Below, piece by piece: positions 18,932 through 30,957 of a DNA stretch of 64,000 nt. The translations under genes and the position numbers were made by a program. Each line of letters begins with the position of its first letter. Positions within the stretch are counted from its first letter, which is position 1. Location: contig CAZWZL010000001.1 of assembly GCA_964638515.1 (NCBI GenBank), forward strand, positions 62,001 to 126,000. Reading direction: 5' to 3'. This DNA comes from CAYPGJ01 sp964638515. Its GTDB lineage: Bacteria; Planctomycetota; Phycisphaerae; Phycisphaerales; UBA1924. Below the pieces are notes generated by a model, which was given only the letters and a program-made list of their open reading frames with translations, searched no databases and was not told the DNA's origin.

Positions 18932-19327
18932 TCAGCGCGCGTGCGCCGCCTTCCATGAACGCACCCCCTCGACGAACGCGCGCTCACGCGCTGCGTCCCC
19001 GAATCGCGTCAGCCGACACTCCAGCTTCGCGTCGCGCACGTTCGCGGCCTCTTCCTCAGCGCCCAGCCACTGCACACGCAACACCCCGGGCTCATCCCGA
19101 AACGAAACCAACTCGTACACGCGAATCCGATCGCCCTCATTCGTGATGCGCAATACCGCAAACTCACGCTCCGACGCCGCCACCCGCACCGCCGCGTCCA
19201 TCTCCACCCACCTCCCGCCCACCGGCAAGGCATACCGCTGAGTCACCGTCCCCCCAGCGCACCCCCACAACAAGCCCACGAGCCCCACGACCCCGATCAA
19301 CGTCCGAAAACCGACCACCCGCGCCAC
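18932..19327 (-). CDS. Small lipoprotein of unknown function
   Basis: About 131 residues. The N-terminus is a lipoprotein signal with the lipobox LLWGC (Cys near residue 23). The mature part is a single small domain with VGGRWVEMDAAVRV, REFAVLRITNEGDRIRVYELVSF and a Trp near the C-terminus. No family was recognised. The frame stays open far upstream over phoH, but that part is a shadow. The GTG at 19327 gives a sensible signal; the GTG at 19318 is an alternative. The gene is divergent from phoH and convergent with dnaE. Confidence 0.5.
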   Translation of the reverse strand: MARVVGFRTLIGVVGLVGLLWGCAGGTVTQRYALPVGGRWVEMDAAVRVAASEREFAVLRITNEGDRIRVYELVSFRDEPGVLRVQWLGAEEEAANVRDAKLECRLTRFGDAARERAFVEGVRSWKAAHAR

Positions 19328-19442
19328 ATCGACCCCGCGAACGCCCCGCGTAGAATGCCGATGGAACAGGTGGGAAACGCGCGACCCGAAACGCTCGGCC
19401 AAACGTCGCCAGCCGGCCGGGTCGCGCAGGAGCAGTCTTCGA

Positions 19443-20471
19443 GTGAATGTCACCATCCGTGTGCCTCGTGGGACGGACCGTGTCGCCGTCCTCGGCGCCG
19501 CCGATCGAAACCTCAAGATGATCCGCGAGGCCCTCGGCGTCAACATCGCCGCCCGCGAAGACGTTGTCCACCTGAGCGGTGAGCCCGGCTCCGTCCAAGC
19601 CGCACGCCTCGTCCTCGAACGCCTCGCCGATTCCTCCCCCGAATCCCCACTCTCCCGACGCGAAGTCCTCTCCGCCATCGCCGAAGCCGCCTCCCGCGTC
19701 GAAGTCGCCCCGGCCAACGGCGACCCCGCGTTCGCAGATCACGGCCCGCTCGCCCCCAGCCCGGAATGGACCGGCGAACTCAACGTCCGCGTCGCCGGCC
19801 GCACCGTCCGCCCGCGCAGCCTCAATCAGGCCGCCTACGTCGAAGCCATCCATGAGCACGATCTCGTGTTCTGCTCCGGCCCCGCCGGATCCGGCAAGAC
19901 ATACCTCGCCGTGGCCTGCGCCGTTCACCTCCTCCGCGCCGGCGCCGTCCGCAAAGTCGTCCTGGTGCGCCCAGCCGTCGAGGCCGGCGAAAAGCTCGGC
20001 TTCCTTCCGGGCGACATGCAGGCCAAGGTCCACCCCTATCTCCGACCCCTCTTCGACGCCCTCCACGACATGATGGACTACCAGACGCTCAAGCGACTGG
20101 TCTTCAACGACGTCATCGAGATCGCACCCCTCGCCTTCATGCGAGGCCGAACCCTCAACAACGCCGTGATCATCCTCGACGAGGCACAGAACACCACCAA
20201 GGGCCAGATGCACATGTTCCTGACCCGCATGGGTCAGGGCTCCAAGATGATCGTCACCGGCGACACCACGCAGATCGACCTGCCAGACCCGCGCGACTCC
20301 GGGCTCATCGACGCCGCGCGACGCCTCCGACGCACCAAGGGCGTCGCCTTCCTCGCCCTTGACCGCGAGGACATCGTCCGCCACTCACTCGTCCAGCGCA
20401 TCGTCGAGGCCTACGGCGCCGATCCCGACGCGCCGCCCCCCGCCGAAAACGGACGCGCGCCCCATGCCTGA
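19443..20471 (+). CDS. phoH: PhoH-family ATPase
   Basis: 342 residues: an N-terminal KH-like segment (1-65) and the PhoH P-loop ATPase with Walker A GPAGSGKT (146-153), VRPAVEAGEKLGFLPGD and Walker B VIILDEAQN (Asp246, Glu247). PhoH proteins are linked to RNA metabolism and ribosome quality control, often next to ybeY. The GTG start has AGGAG 11 bases upstream. Its last 8 bases overlap the next gene, a strong sign of coupling. The phoH-pgpH order is conserved in many bacteria. Confidence 0.9.
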   Translation: MNVTIRVPRGTDRVAVLGAADRNLKMIREALGVNIAAREDVVHLSGEPGSVQAARLVLERLADSSPESPLSRREVLSAIAEAASRVEVAPANGDPAFADHGPLAPSPEWTGELNVRVAGRTVRPRSLNQAAYVEAIHEHDLVFCSGPAGSGKTYLAVACAVHLLRAGAVRKVVLVRPAVEAGEKLGFLPGDMQAKVHPYLRPLFDALHDMMDYQTLKRLVFNDVIEIAPLAFMRGRTLNNAVIILDEAQNTTKGQMHMFLTRMGQGSKMIVTGDTTQIDLPDPRDSGLIDAARRLRRTKGVAFLALDREDIVRHSLVQRIVEAYGADPDAPPPAENGRAPHA

Positions 20472-22791
20472 TCCCTCCTCCTCCTCTCCCTGGCGACGGT
20501 CCAAGACCGGCCCCTCGCGCCGCCCCTCGCGAGAATCGCGCCGCATCTCCCTGCGCGCTCCCTCCACCTGGCAGCACTGGCTCCGCAAGCCCGAGACCAC
20601 ATTCCTCGCGCTGCTCGCGATCGCCTTCGTCTCCGTCGTCTCATTCTCCATCATGGCCGCCAACGAACGGCTGGTGCCGCCCGCGGGCCGCCTCGCGCCC
20701 GACACGCGCCTCTCCCGCGTGCAGTTCTCCGTCGAGGACATCGTCGCCACGCAAAAACGCAGGGAATTCGAACGCATCAACACACCCCGCGTCTACGTCG
20801 CCGATCGCGCCGCCCTCGAAGCCATCGAGACCAGCCTCACCCGCCTCCCCGCCTCACTCGTCGAAGCCGACACCCTCGACAAGGTCGCGCCCGAAATCCG
20901 CGAAGCCTTCGCTCTCACCGACGAAACCCTCCTCGCCGTCCGCTCCCGCATCGACGCCGCCGGAGAGGTCTCCGCCAACTGGAAGTCCGCCGTCCGCGAA
21001 CTCCTCGACATCTTCAAGCAAACACCCCTCATCGCCCCCGAAACGCTCCAGATCGAAACCCTCTCACCCAACGACGTCGTCGAGCTGCGCACGTGGGACA
21101 AGCCCGCCAAACGCGTCCACGAGAGCGCGATCATCGCCGTCGGCTCCGACTCCTTCGACGCCTCCATGGCGCACATCGTCCGTCAGGCCGGCTTCGGGCG
21201 CGACGTGCACCCCGCAGTCATCGCGCGCCTCATCCGCGCCGCCCGCCCGACCTTCGCCTACGACGACGCCGAAACCCGCCGTCTCCAGGACGCCGCCGCC
21301 GCCGCCGTACAGCCAGAAACCATCGTCTTCCGCGCCGGCGACGCCCTCGTTCGCCGAGGCGAAACACTCTCCGAATCCACACGCGCCCTCCTCAACCGCG
21401 AGATGCGCGCCTGGCGCGAACAGGCCCCCTGGTGGCGCATCTGGTCCACACGCCTAGGCTTCACGCTCTTCGCCGCGCTCCTGGCCCTGGGCCTCGCGGG
21501 CTACACCTCCCTCTTCGCCCCCAAAACCTTCCACGACCCGCGCCGACTCGTCGCGCTCGCCGCCATGGTCGCAGGCGCCATCGCCCTCGCCTGCGCCGGC
21601 GCCCTCCTCTCTCCAGCCCTCACCACCCTCGCCGTCACCGCGCCAGCCGTGTTCCTCGCCGTCGCCGTCGTCATCGCCTTCGGCCAGCGATTCGCCCTCG
21701 CCTTCTCCGCCGCGGCCGCACTCGTGCTCACGCTCGCCGTGTCCGGATCACCCGGCCTCTTCTTCACCGCGCTCGCCGGCGCCGTCACCATCGTCTGGCG
21801 CCTCCGCGAGATCCGAAATCGACGCTCCGTCGTCTCCGCCGGGCTCATCACCGCGGCATCCATGGCCCTCGCGGCCCTCGCCGCCGCGCTCGTCGAACTC
21901 CCACCCAACGCGCCTCTCGCCGCCGTCGCGCGCGACGCCCTCGCCGAAAGCTCCCAAGCCGCCGTGGCCGCACTCCTCGTCGCGTTCGTCACACTCGGCG
22001 TCCTCCCCCTCATCGAACGCGCCTTCGACGCCGTCACCGGCATGACCCTCATGGAGCTCCGCGACACCCGCCACCCCCTCCTCCGCGAACTCGCCCAACG
22101 CGCCCCCGGCACCTACACCCACTCCATGACCGTCGCCTCGCTCGCCGAAGCCGCCGCCGACTCCATCGGCGCCGACTCCCTCCATCTGCACGTCGGCGCG
22201 CTCTACCACGACATCGGGAAGATGAACAAGCCGCAGTACTTCGTCGAAAACCAGGCCCGAGGCGTGTCACGCCACGACCGCCTCTCCCCGGCCATGTCGC
22301 TCCTCGTCATCGTCGGGCACGTGAAGGACGGCATGGAGCTCGCCCGCGAGCACAATCTCCCGAGATCCATCCAGCATTACATCGAGTCACACCACGGCTC
22401 AACGCTCGTGGAGTACTTCTACAACCGCGCCCGCGAACAAGCCGGCGACGCCCCCGACGCCAATGAGCCCGAAGAATTCGGCTACCGATACCCCGGCCCG
22501 AAGCCGCGCACCAGGGAAGCCGCCATCCTCATGCTCTGCGACGCAATCGAGTCCGCGTCGCGCGCCCTGGCCGAGCCAACCCCCGCGCGAATCGAGTCCC
22601 TCGTCGGCGCCATCTCCGGCATGCGACTCACAGACGGCCAGTTCGACGAGTGCGACATCACGCTCCGCGAGATCCACACCATCGAACAGTCCATCATCAA
22701 GTCACTCAACTCCATCTACCACGCGCGCATCGCCTACCCCAGCACCGCCGACAAAACCGAACGCCGCCCCAAGACCGGCTCCGTCGGCTGA
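20464..22791 (+). CDS. pgpH: 7TM-HD phosphohydrolase (PgpH/YqfF type, c-di-AMP)
   Basis: 775 residues in the order of the PgpH family: one membrane helix (about 46-64), a large extracytoplasmic 7TMR-HDED-like region, seven membrane helices (about 330-530), then an HD domain with RAPGTYTHS and YHDIGKMNKP (His582-Asp583). Listeria PgpH hydrolyses cyclic di-AMP. Binding of the same substrate here is inferred from architecture; no diadenylate cyclase lies in the window. The ATG overlaps the end of phoH. The usual third partner, ybeY, is not next; clpB follows on the opposite strand after 9 bp. Confidence 0.9.
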   Translation: MPDPSSSSPWRRSKTGPSRRPSRESRRISLRAPSTWQHWLRKPETTFLALLAIAFVSVVSFSIMAANERLVPPAGRLAPDTRLSRVQFSVEDIVATQKRREFERINTPRVYVADRAALEAIETSLTRLPASLVEADTLDKVAPEIREAFALTDETLLAVRSRIDAAGEVSANWKSAVRELLDIFKQTPLIAPETLQIETLSPNDVVELRTWDKPAKRVHESAIIAVGSDSFDASMAHIVRQAGFGRDVHPAVIARLIRAARPTFAYDDAETRRLQDAAAAAVQPETIVFRAGDALVRRGETLSESTRALLNREMRAWREQAPWWRIWSTRLGFTLFAALLALGLAGYTSLFAPKTFHDPRRLVALAAMVAGAIALACAGALLSPALTTLAVTAPAVFLAVAVVIAFGQRFALAFSAAAALVLTLAVSGSPGLFFTALAGAVTIVWRLREIRNRRSVVSAGLITAASMALAALAAALVELPPNAPLAAVARDALAESSQAAVAALLVAFVTLGVLPLIERAFDAVTGMTLMELRDTRHPLLRELAQRAPGTYTHSMTVASLAEAAADSIGADSLHLHVGALYHDIGKMNKPQYFVENQARGVSRHDRLSPAMSLLVIVGHVKDGMELAREHNLPRSIQHYIESHHGSTLVEYFYNRAREQAGDAPDANEPEEFGYRYPGPKPRTREAAILMLCDAIESASRALAEPTPARIESLVGAISGMRLTDGQFDECDITLREIHTIEQSIIKSLNSIYHARIAYPSTADKTERRPKTGSVG

Positions 22792-22800
22792 GCACGAGCC

Positions 22801-25452
<2,652 letters not shown>

Positions 25453-25663
25453 GCAAATCCTCCTTCGCTCCCCATTCCCCAAACAACCCGCGCGCCGCGC
25501 ACACACCCCTCCCCGGCCGCCCTCACGCCCCCCATTCCAGTCTTTATGCCCCGGCTCCAACGCCCCTCCTGCCGATCCGACAGGCCAAACCCCCTCCCCC
25601 TCCCCGTCCCGATAACCAACACCCACACCCCGCCGACGCGCTCAACACCCCGATTCCGCCGCA

Positions 25664-25690
25664 TTGACCCTCCCCGACCCCCGATATAGT
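25664..25690 (+). promoter_or_regulatory. Promoter of tRNA-Gly
   Basis: TTGACC (25664-25669) and TATAGT (25685-25690) are separated by 15 bp, somewhat short, but both boxes are near consensus. The tRNA begins 46 bp after the -10 box. Confidence 0.55.
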
Positions 25691-25736
25691 CTCTCCCTCC
25701 CGATCGGAGCTTCAACCGCTCCCATCAGGACGCCCC

Positions 25737-25808
25737 GCGGGTGTAGCTCAGTGGTAGAGCGTCACGTTGCCAACGTGAAAGTCGAGGGTTCGAGTCCCTT
25801 CACCCGCT
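25737..25808 (+). tRNA. tRNA-Gly (GCC)
   Basis: The cloverleaf folds fully: acceptor GCGGGTG (25737-25743) with CACCCGC (25801-25807), D arm GCTC/GAGC, anticodon stem TCACG/CGTGA around loop TTGCCAA (anticodon GCC at 25769-25771), and a T arm with the TTCGAGT loop. Discriminator base is T. CCA is not encoded. Confidence 0.97.
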
Positions 25809-25957
25809 GTCCCGACTCGTGAACGGGTCCTTCCGCGACCCGCATTCCAACATCCGTCGGACCCACCCACATCCGCCCGGTTCTCGAGCCTCGCGCCGAT
25901 CGTGCGCGCTCCCGCCGCGTATAACCAATCGAAGACGCGACCGCCGATATCCAAACC

Positions 25958-27508
25958 ATGCCCTCCAACCCCTCCACCGCTCTCCCGGCCGAACTCCAGG
26001 CGCACATGGAGGCCATCCGCGACCGCGCCCGCGCCGAAGGGCTCGACTATTACGACGTCGTCTTCGAGGTCGTCGACTTCGACACCATGAACCGGCTCGC
26101 CGCCTTCGGCGGATTCCCCGTCCGCTACCCCCACTGGCGATGGGGAATGGAGTACGAGTCCGCACGCAAGCGCGACGCCTACGGCCTGGGACGCATCTAC
26201 GAGATGGTCATCAATAACGACCCCTGCTACGCATACCTCCAGGAGTCCAACGCCGTCATCGACCAGAAACTCGTCATGACCCATGTCTTCGGCCACGCCG
26301 ACTTCTTCAAGTGCAACTACTGGTTCTCCAAGACCGATCGCAAAATGATGGACCGCATGGCCAACCACGCCACCCGAGTCCGCCGACACATCGAAAAAAC
26401 CGGACAGACCACCGTCGAACAGTTCCTCGACGTCTGCCTCTCGATCGAACATCTCATCGATCCGCACTCCCCCTTCGTCAAGCGCGACGACGCCCCGACC
26501 CGCAGCCGCGACGACGCCGATCCCTCCCCCTTCGTCCCCGATCGCTTCCGCGCCCGCGACTACATGGACCCCTACATCAACCCGGCCGGCGCCATCGAAG
26601 CCCAACGCCTCGAGCACGAACGACGCCGGAAGGAAGACCACGCCAAGTCCCCGCGCAAACCCACCCGGGACATCCTTCTCTTCCTCCTCAACAACGCGCC
26701 ACTCACGCCCTGGCAGCACGACATCCTCTCCATCGTCCGCGACGAGGCCTACTACTTCGCCCCACAGGCCATGACCAAGATCATGAACGAAGGCTGGGCC
26801 TCCTACTGGCACACCAAACTCATGACCGAACGCTTCGCCGAGCCCTCCGAGATCATTGATTACGCAGACAAGCACGCCGGCGTCGTCTTCACCCCCCCCG
26901 GCGGCTTCAACCCCTACAAGATCGGCCTCGAACTCTTCCGTGACATCGAACGACGATGGAACACCGGGCAGCACGGCCCCGCGTGGGAATCCCTCGACAC
27001 CCTCGGCTCCCGCGCCTCATGGAACGACCACTCCATGCACGGCCGCTCCAGAATCTTCGAGGTCCGACGCGTCTACAACGACGTCGCATTCATCGACGAG
27101 TTCTTCACCGAAGACTTCTGCGACGAGCATCAACTCTTCCGCACCCGAACCGACTCCGCCACCGGCCAGACCCGGATCGCCTCCCGCGATTTCAAGCAAA
27201 TCAAGTCCACCCTCCTCCAGCGCCTCACCAACGCCGGACAACCCTTCATCCACGTCGCCGACGCCAATTACCTCAACCGCGGAGAGCTCTACCTCGCCCA
27301 CCAGTGGACCGGCTCCGAGATCGACGTCCAGCGCGCCCTCTCCGCCCTCCGGAACCTCCGCGTCCTCTGGGGTCGCCCCGTCCATCTCCAGGCCCGGGTC
27401 GACGACGACATGTGGCTCTTCTCCGTCGCCTCCACGGACGGCTCGTCGCCCCCCAAGCGCGAGAAAATCAAGGACGGCACGCCCCCTCCAGCCCATCAGA
27501 TAACCTGA
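25958..27508 (+). CDS. SpoVR family protein
   Basis: The 516-residue protein matches SpoVR throughout: FEVVDFDTMNRLAAFGGFP, WRWGMEYE, GRIYEMVINNDPCYAYL, TQ-free HVFGHADFFKCN near 110-125, and GWASYWH. In Bacillus SpoVR affects spore cortex; in E. coli the homologue YcgB sits with the YeaG kinase and YeaH. Neither partner is near here, and planctomycetes do not sporulate, so its role is unknown. It is cytoplasmic, with no signal peptide. It probably shares a transcript with the S41 peptidase gene 37 bp downstream. Confidence 0.92.
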   Translation: MPSNPSTALPAELQAHMEAIRDRARAEGLDYYDVVFEVVDFDTMNRLAAFGGFPVRYPHWRWGMEYESARKRDAYGLGRIYEMVINNDPCYAYLQESNAVIDQKLVMTHVFGHADFFKCNYWFSKTDRKMMDRMANHATRVRRHIEKTGQTTVEQFLDVCLSIEHLIDPHSPFVKRDDAPTRSRDDADPSPFVPDRFRARDYMDPYINPAGAIEAQRLEHERRRKEDHAKSPRKPTRDILLFLLNNAPLTPWQHDILSIVRDEAYYFAPQAMTKIMNEGWASYWHTKLMTERFAEPSEIIDYADKHAGVVFTPPGGFNPYKIGLELFRDIERRWNTGQHGPAWESLDTLGSRASWNDHSMHGRSRIFEVRRVYNDVAFIDEFFTEDFCDEHQLFRTRTDSATGQTRIASRDFKQIKSTLLQRLTNAGQPFIHVADANYLNRGELYLAHQWTGSEIDVQRALSALRNLRVLWGRPVHLQARVDDDMWLFSVASTDGSSPPKREKIKDGTPPPAHQIT

Positions 27509-27545
27509 TCGCGCTCCGTCCACGATCCCCATCGAGAACACACCC

Positions 27546-28808
27546 ATGCCCACGCTCCAACTCCGCGCGCTCACCGCCACGTGCGCCCTCACGCTCTCGT
27601 TCCTCGCCCCGGCCCGCCCGACCGATCTCTCCACACTCACCCCGGACCAGTGGCGCGCCGACCTCCAGCAGCTCGCCACATCCGTCCCCCAGAAACACCC
27701 CGACCCCTTCAAACACACATCCAAAGACGCCTGGACGACGCTCGTCTCCGACCTCGACGCCGACATCCCCAACCTCACCCCGCACCGAATCGCGTTCTCT
27801 CTCCTCCGTCTCACCGCCGCGCTGGGCGACTCCCACACCTTCGTCCGCTTGAGCGACCTCAACCCTCCCCTCCAGGCCTTCCCGCTCCAGCTCTTCTGGT
27901 TCGAAGAAGGCCTCACCGTCGTCGCCGCGGCCAAGGGCTACGAAAACCTCCTCGGCGCCCAACTCACGCACATCAATCAAGCTCCCATCGACGCCGTCAT
28001 CTCCGCGCTCACCCCCTTCGTCGCGCACGAGAATCACTCCTTCCTCAAGTCCTCCATCGCCAACACACTCCCCACCGCGCAAGCACTCCAGGCCGCCGGC
28101 GTCATCGACACCTCCGATCTCGCCACCTTCTCCTTCACCCGCGCCGACACCGGGAACTTCGAGCAGGCGCTCGCCCCCATCTCACCCGGCGATGCGCCCG
28201 AGTGGGCCGTCTGGACAAGCGACGCCCCGCCCACACTCGCCCGCAAGCGCCCCAACGCGTGGTACTGGTCCGAACAGCACGAGCCCTCCAACGCCTTCTA
28301 CATCCAATACAACCGCTGCCAGAACGCGAAAGACCTCCCCTTCAATCAGTTCGCCGAGCAGGCCCTCGCCTTCATCGACGAGCACAAACCCTCGGCCGTC
28401 ATCATCGACCTCCGCAACAACGGCGGAGGCAACTCCAGCATCGCGGCGCCCCTCATCGACGGCCTCGCCTCCCACGATTCCATCAACCACCCCGACCGCC
28501 TCTTCGTCCTCGTCAGCCGACGAACCTTCTCCTCAGCCGTCCTCAACGCCCTCGAGCTGCAACGCAAGACCCGCGCCACAATCCTCGGCGAGCCCACCGG
28601 CGGCAAACCCAACCACTTCGGCGAAGTCCGCTCCTTCACCCTCACCCACTCCGGCATCACCGTCCTTCACTCCACCAAGTTCTTCAAAATGACCCCCGAA
28701 GACCCCGACGCGCTCCATCCCGACATCCTCGTCCCCGTCCGCGCCGCCGACTACATCAACGGACGCGACGCCGCCTTCGAAGCCGCCCTCGAACGCATGC
28801 CCCGCTGA
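27546..28808 (+). CDS. Secreted S41-type (tail-specific) serine peptidase
   Basis: 420 residues with a signal peptide (1-25). The C-terminal S41 domain has AVIIDLRNNGGGNSSIA near 285-300 and the nucleophile region SRRTFSSAVLNALE near 325-338, where a Ser lines up with the catalytic Ser of tail-specific proteases; ILGEPTGGKPNHFGE follows. No PDZ domain is evident. The N-terminal helices (QWRADLQQLATSVPQKHPDPF) are those of the S41 subgroup that lacks PDZ. It is probably periplasmic. Substrate unknown. Confidence 0.8.
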   Translation: MPTLQLRALTATCALTLSFLAPARPTDLSTLTPDQWRADLQQLATSVPQKHPDPFKHTSKDAWTTLVSDLDADIPNLTPHRIAFSLLRLTAALGDSHTFVRLSDLNPPLQAFPLQLFWFEEGLTVVAAAKGYENLLGAQLTHINQAPIDAVISALTPFVAHENHSFLKSSIANTLPTAQALQAAGVIDTSDLATFSFTRADTGNFEQALAPISPGDAPEWAVWTSDAPPTLARKRPNAWYWSEQHEPSNAFYIQYNRCQNAKDLPFNQFAEQALAFIDEHKPSAVIIDLRNNGGGNSSIAAPLIDGLASHDSINHPDRLFVLVSRRTFSSAVLNALELQRKTRATILGEPTGGKPNHFGEVRSFTLTHSGITVLHSTKFFKMTPEDPDALHPDILVPVRAADYINGRDAAFEAALERMPR

Positions 28809-28820
28809 CACGCCTCGCCC

Positions 28821-28826
28821 TACCAT
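28821..28826 (+). promoter_or_regulatory. -10-like TACCAT box, 9 nt before start
   Basis: TACCAT is followed after 9 nt by the ATG at 28836; there is no Shine-Dalgarno sequence. It suggests a leader of only a few bases. Confidence 0.4.
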
Positions 28827-28835
28827 CCACCCATC

Positions 28836-29102
28836 ATGGCTGAGCACCGAATCAAGTCCGGCTCCTGCTGCTCAGGCCCGGCACAGGCCTGCGATCTCTC
28901 CCACCACGAAGAGCCCTCCCAGGCCGATCAGGCCCGATTCGGCTACGACGGCCCCGACGACGACGGCTACGACGATCACGCCTTCGAAGACGCCCCCTCC
29001 AACCCCTGGGCCGGGCATTCACGCCCGCGCGCCCTCCGGCAATTCGTCATCTCCGCCGGAGTCATCCTCGCCCTCGTCGCGCTGATCCTCATCTCCATCT
29101 GA
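28836..29102 (+). CDS. Small acidic tail-anchored membrane protein
   Basis: 88 residues of unknown function. The N-terminal 65 residues are polar, with CCSGPAQAC and an Asp-rich stretch (DGPDDDGYDDHAFED). The last 22 residues are one membrane helix (FVISAGVILALVALILISI) that ends the protein, so it would be tail-anchored with the acidic part in the cytoplasm. Codon use matches the neighbours. A -10-like box precedes it. Existence as a gene is likely but not certain. Confidence 0.55.
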   Translation: MAEHRIKSGSCCSGPAQACDLSHHEEPSQADQARFGYDGPDDDGYDDHAFEDAPSNPWAGHSRPRALRQFVISAGVILALVALILISI

Positions 29103-29115
29103 CGCCGCGCACGCC

Positions 29116-29970
29116 TCAGTGCTCGTCCACGCCCGCCCCGGCCGTCGGCTCCCGAAGGTGCGGGTCCTCCGCCATCATCTCCTTCGTCACCAACGCCTCG
29201 ACCCGCTGATTCGTCCGGTGCCCCTTCGAGTCATACGCCAACGCCGTCACGCGCTCGGCATCGCCACACGCCACCACCCGCATCCGAGCCCAGGACACCC
29301 CCTTGGCCGCCAACGCCAACGCCACCGCCGACGCCCGCCGGTGCGACAAGTCCAGCGACACCCCCACGTCCCCCTGCGCCTCCATCGCGCTCACGTGCCC
29401 GCGCACCTCGATCATGAAGTTCGTGCCCTTCACGAAGTCCGCGATGTCCGCCACGCTCTGCGCCATCGAGTCCGGCACCTGCGCCGACCCGTCCGAGAAC
29501 AGCACCGTCCCGCCGTACGAGTAGTAGTCGCTCGTGCGCAGCCCCTGCACCTTCTCGTTCTCGCCCTTCGGATTCCGATCGTTCGTCTCCCCAGCAAGCT
29601 CCTTCTTCCGCCGGATCAACGCCTGGTCGTTCGGGTCCGCCGAGTTCATCTTCACCGGGTTGTTGAACCCCTCCCGGATCCCGATCGCCAGATCGAGAAA
29701 CGCGTCCGTGTGCTTCGTCTCGCCGCTCCCGCCATCCGGCCCCTCGCCGCTCCCGCCCCCCTTCGGGCCCATGTTCATGGCCAGCATGATCACGAAGAAG
29801 CCCATCATCAGGCACACGTTGTCAGCGAACGACACCATCCACTCCGGCACGCCCTCTTCGTGGTGACCGCCGCCGTGCCCCCCCCCGTGCCCGCCCCCGT
29901 GCTTTTTCTTCTTCTTGTCGTGACCCTCTTCCTCGTGCCCGCCGTGCCCCTTGCCATGGTCCTCAGCCAT
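29116..29970 (-). CDS. motB: MotB-type stator protein, OmpA-like C-terminus
   Basis: 284 residues. The cytoplasmic N-terminus is unusually rich in His, Gly and Lys (about 1-40). Then comes WMVSFADNVCLMMGFFVIML, the MotB membrane helix with the proton-carrying Asp at residue 50. The C-terminal OmpA/MotB domain (about 150-270) has IEVRGHV and LSHRRASAVALAL for peptidoglycan binding. It forms the stator with the MotA homologue 29 bp upstream. No other flagellar gene is in the window, so it could also power another motility or transport machine (ExbD/TolR-like use). Confidence 0.85.
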   Translation of the reverse strand: MAEDHGKGHGGHEEEGHDKKKKKHGGGHGGGHGGGHHEEGVPEWMVSFADNVCLMMGFFVIMLAMNMGPKGGGSGEGPDGGSGETKHTDAFLDLAIGIREGFNNPVKMNSADPNDQALIRRKKELAGETNDRNPKGENEKVQGLRTSDYYSYGGTVLFSDGSAQVPDSMAQSVADIADFVKGTNFMIEVRGHVSAMEAQGDVGVSLDLSHRRASAVALALAAKGVSWARMRVVACGDAERVTALAYDSKGHRTNQRVEALVTKEMMAEDPHLREPTAGAGVDEH

Positions 29971-29999
29971 CGTTCGACCTCCTCGATCAATGGCCCCGC

Positions 30000-30779
30000 T
30001 TACGCTGCCGGACGCAACGCGTCACGCGCCACCGTCGGGACGAACGCCAGCATGCGATCCAGCGTCACACGCGGATTGTCACCGGCCTGAATCGACAACA
30101 GGCCCTGCAGCATCATCTCCTTGCACAGAATCTCCTCCGCCGAACGAAGCGCCAGCTTGTCGCCCATCGGCCCCGCGAACGCGTTCGCGAGAACCGTCGC
30201 GTACGCCGTCGCCACCACCGCCACCGCGAGCATGTGACCCATCACCTCGATCGATCCACCAAGGTTCGCAAACATGCCGATCTGACCGATCAGCGTCGCC
30301 GCCAGCCCCCAACCCGGGCCGTACACCTTGATCAGATCGAAGAACTTCTTCCCCGCGTTGTGACGCTCACGCATCGCCATGATCTCGGCCTGCATCGTCG
30401 ACTCGATGCTGTGCGGGTCCACCCCGTCGATCGCCATCTTCAGCCCGCCGATCAGGAACGCGTCCTCCAGCTTCTCAACCTCCGACTCCAGAGACAGCAT
30501 CCCGTCACGACGAGCCTTGTCGCCCAGCTCCGCCATCACCTTCACGATCGTCGACGGGCTCTGATTCGAGCAGAAGTAGAACTTCTTCACGTACCCCGGC
30601 ACGCACTTCAACTTCGACATCGGCATCGCCATGAAAAGCACCGAGATCGTCCCCCCGAACACCATGATGAGGCCCTTCTCCGAATAGAACAGCGCCCAGT
30701 TCCCCTTCGTCGCGAGGAATCCGACCGCCACCAGGCACACCACCCCGATCACTGTTCCGATGACGCTGGCCTTGTCCAC
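30000..30779 (-). CDS. motA: MotA-type stator protein
   Basis: 259 residues starting at a GTG with GAGGAG about nine bases upstream. Four membrane helices are arranged in the MotA way: two early (SVIGTVIGVVCLVAVGFLA and GLIMVFGGTISVLFMAM), a charged cytoplasmic loop (about 70-160) and two late helices with the conserved Pro-containing YGPGWGLAATLIGQIGMFANLG. Together with the downstream motB it makes the proton-driven stator. The order motA-motB is standard. Confidence 0.87.
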   Translation of the reverse strand: MDKASVIGTVIGVVCLVAVGFLATKGNWALFYSEKGLIMVFGGTISVLFMAMPMSKLKCVPGYVKKFYFCSNQSPSTIVKVMAELGDKARRDGMLSLESEVEKLEDAFLIGGLKMAIDGVDPHSIESTMQAEIMAMRERHNAGKKFFDLIKVYGPGWGLAATLIGQIGMFANLGGSIEVMGHMLAVAVVATAYATVLANAFAGPMGDKLALRSAEEILCKEMMLQGLLSIQAGDNPRVTLDRMLAFVPTVARDALRPAA

Positions 30780-30937
30780 AGTGCCTCTCCTCGCGCCCGC
30801 CGGATAACCCGGCACGCCGCGCGCATCGCCGAAAACAACCGGTCACCATCGACAACCCGATTCCCCGCCTCTACACCGACCCAGAACCACCACCCCACTC
30901 CCGCCGACACAACCCGCACAAACCCACCACCGTCCCA

Positions 30938-30943
30938 TATCAT
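30938..30943 (+). promoter_or_regulatory. -10-like TATCAT box
   Basis: TATCAT lies 14 nt before the ATG at 30958, with no Shine-Dalgarno sequence between. The region separates the divergent motA and acyltransferase genes. Confidence 0.35.
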
Positions 30944-30957
30944 CACCACAACACGCC

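Noticed and set aside
19455..19475. parS-like translation VPRGT at the start of phoH
   Set aside because: The DNA (GTGCCTCGTGGGACG) does not match the parS palindrome and lacks the TGTT/AACA ends.
20359..20463. N-terminal extension of the PgpH-type gene
   Set aside because: It lies inside phoH and encodes a Ser/Thr/Pro-rich shadow; the ATG at 20464 overlaps the phoH stop as expected for coupling.
25824..25842. Hairpin after tRNA-Gly (CGGGTC/GACCCG) as a terminator
   Set aside because: The stem has only 6 bp, a 7-nt loop and no T tract after it.
30772..30780. TTGTCCACA, similar to a DnaA box
   Set aside because: A single copy inside the motA start region, with no second box or AT-rich stretch nearby; not evidence of an origin.
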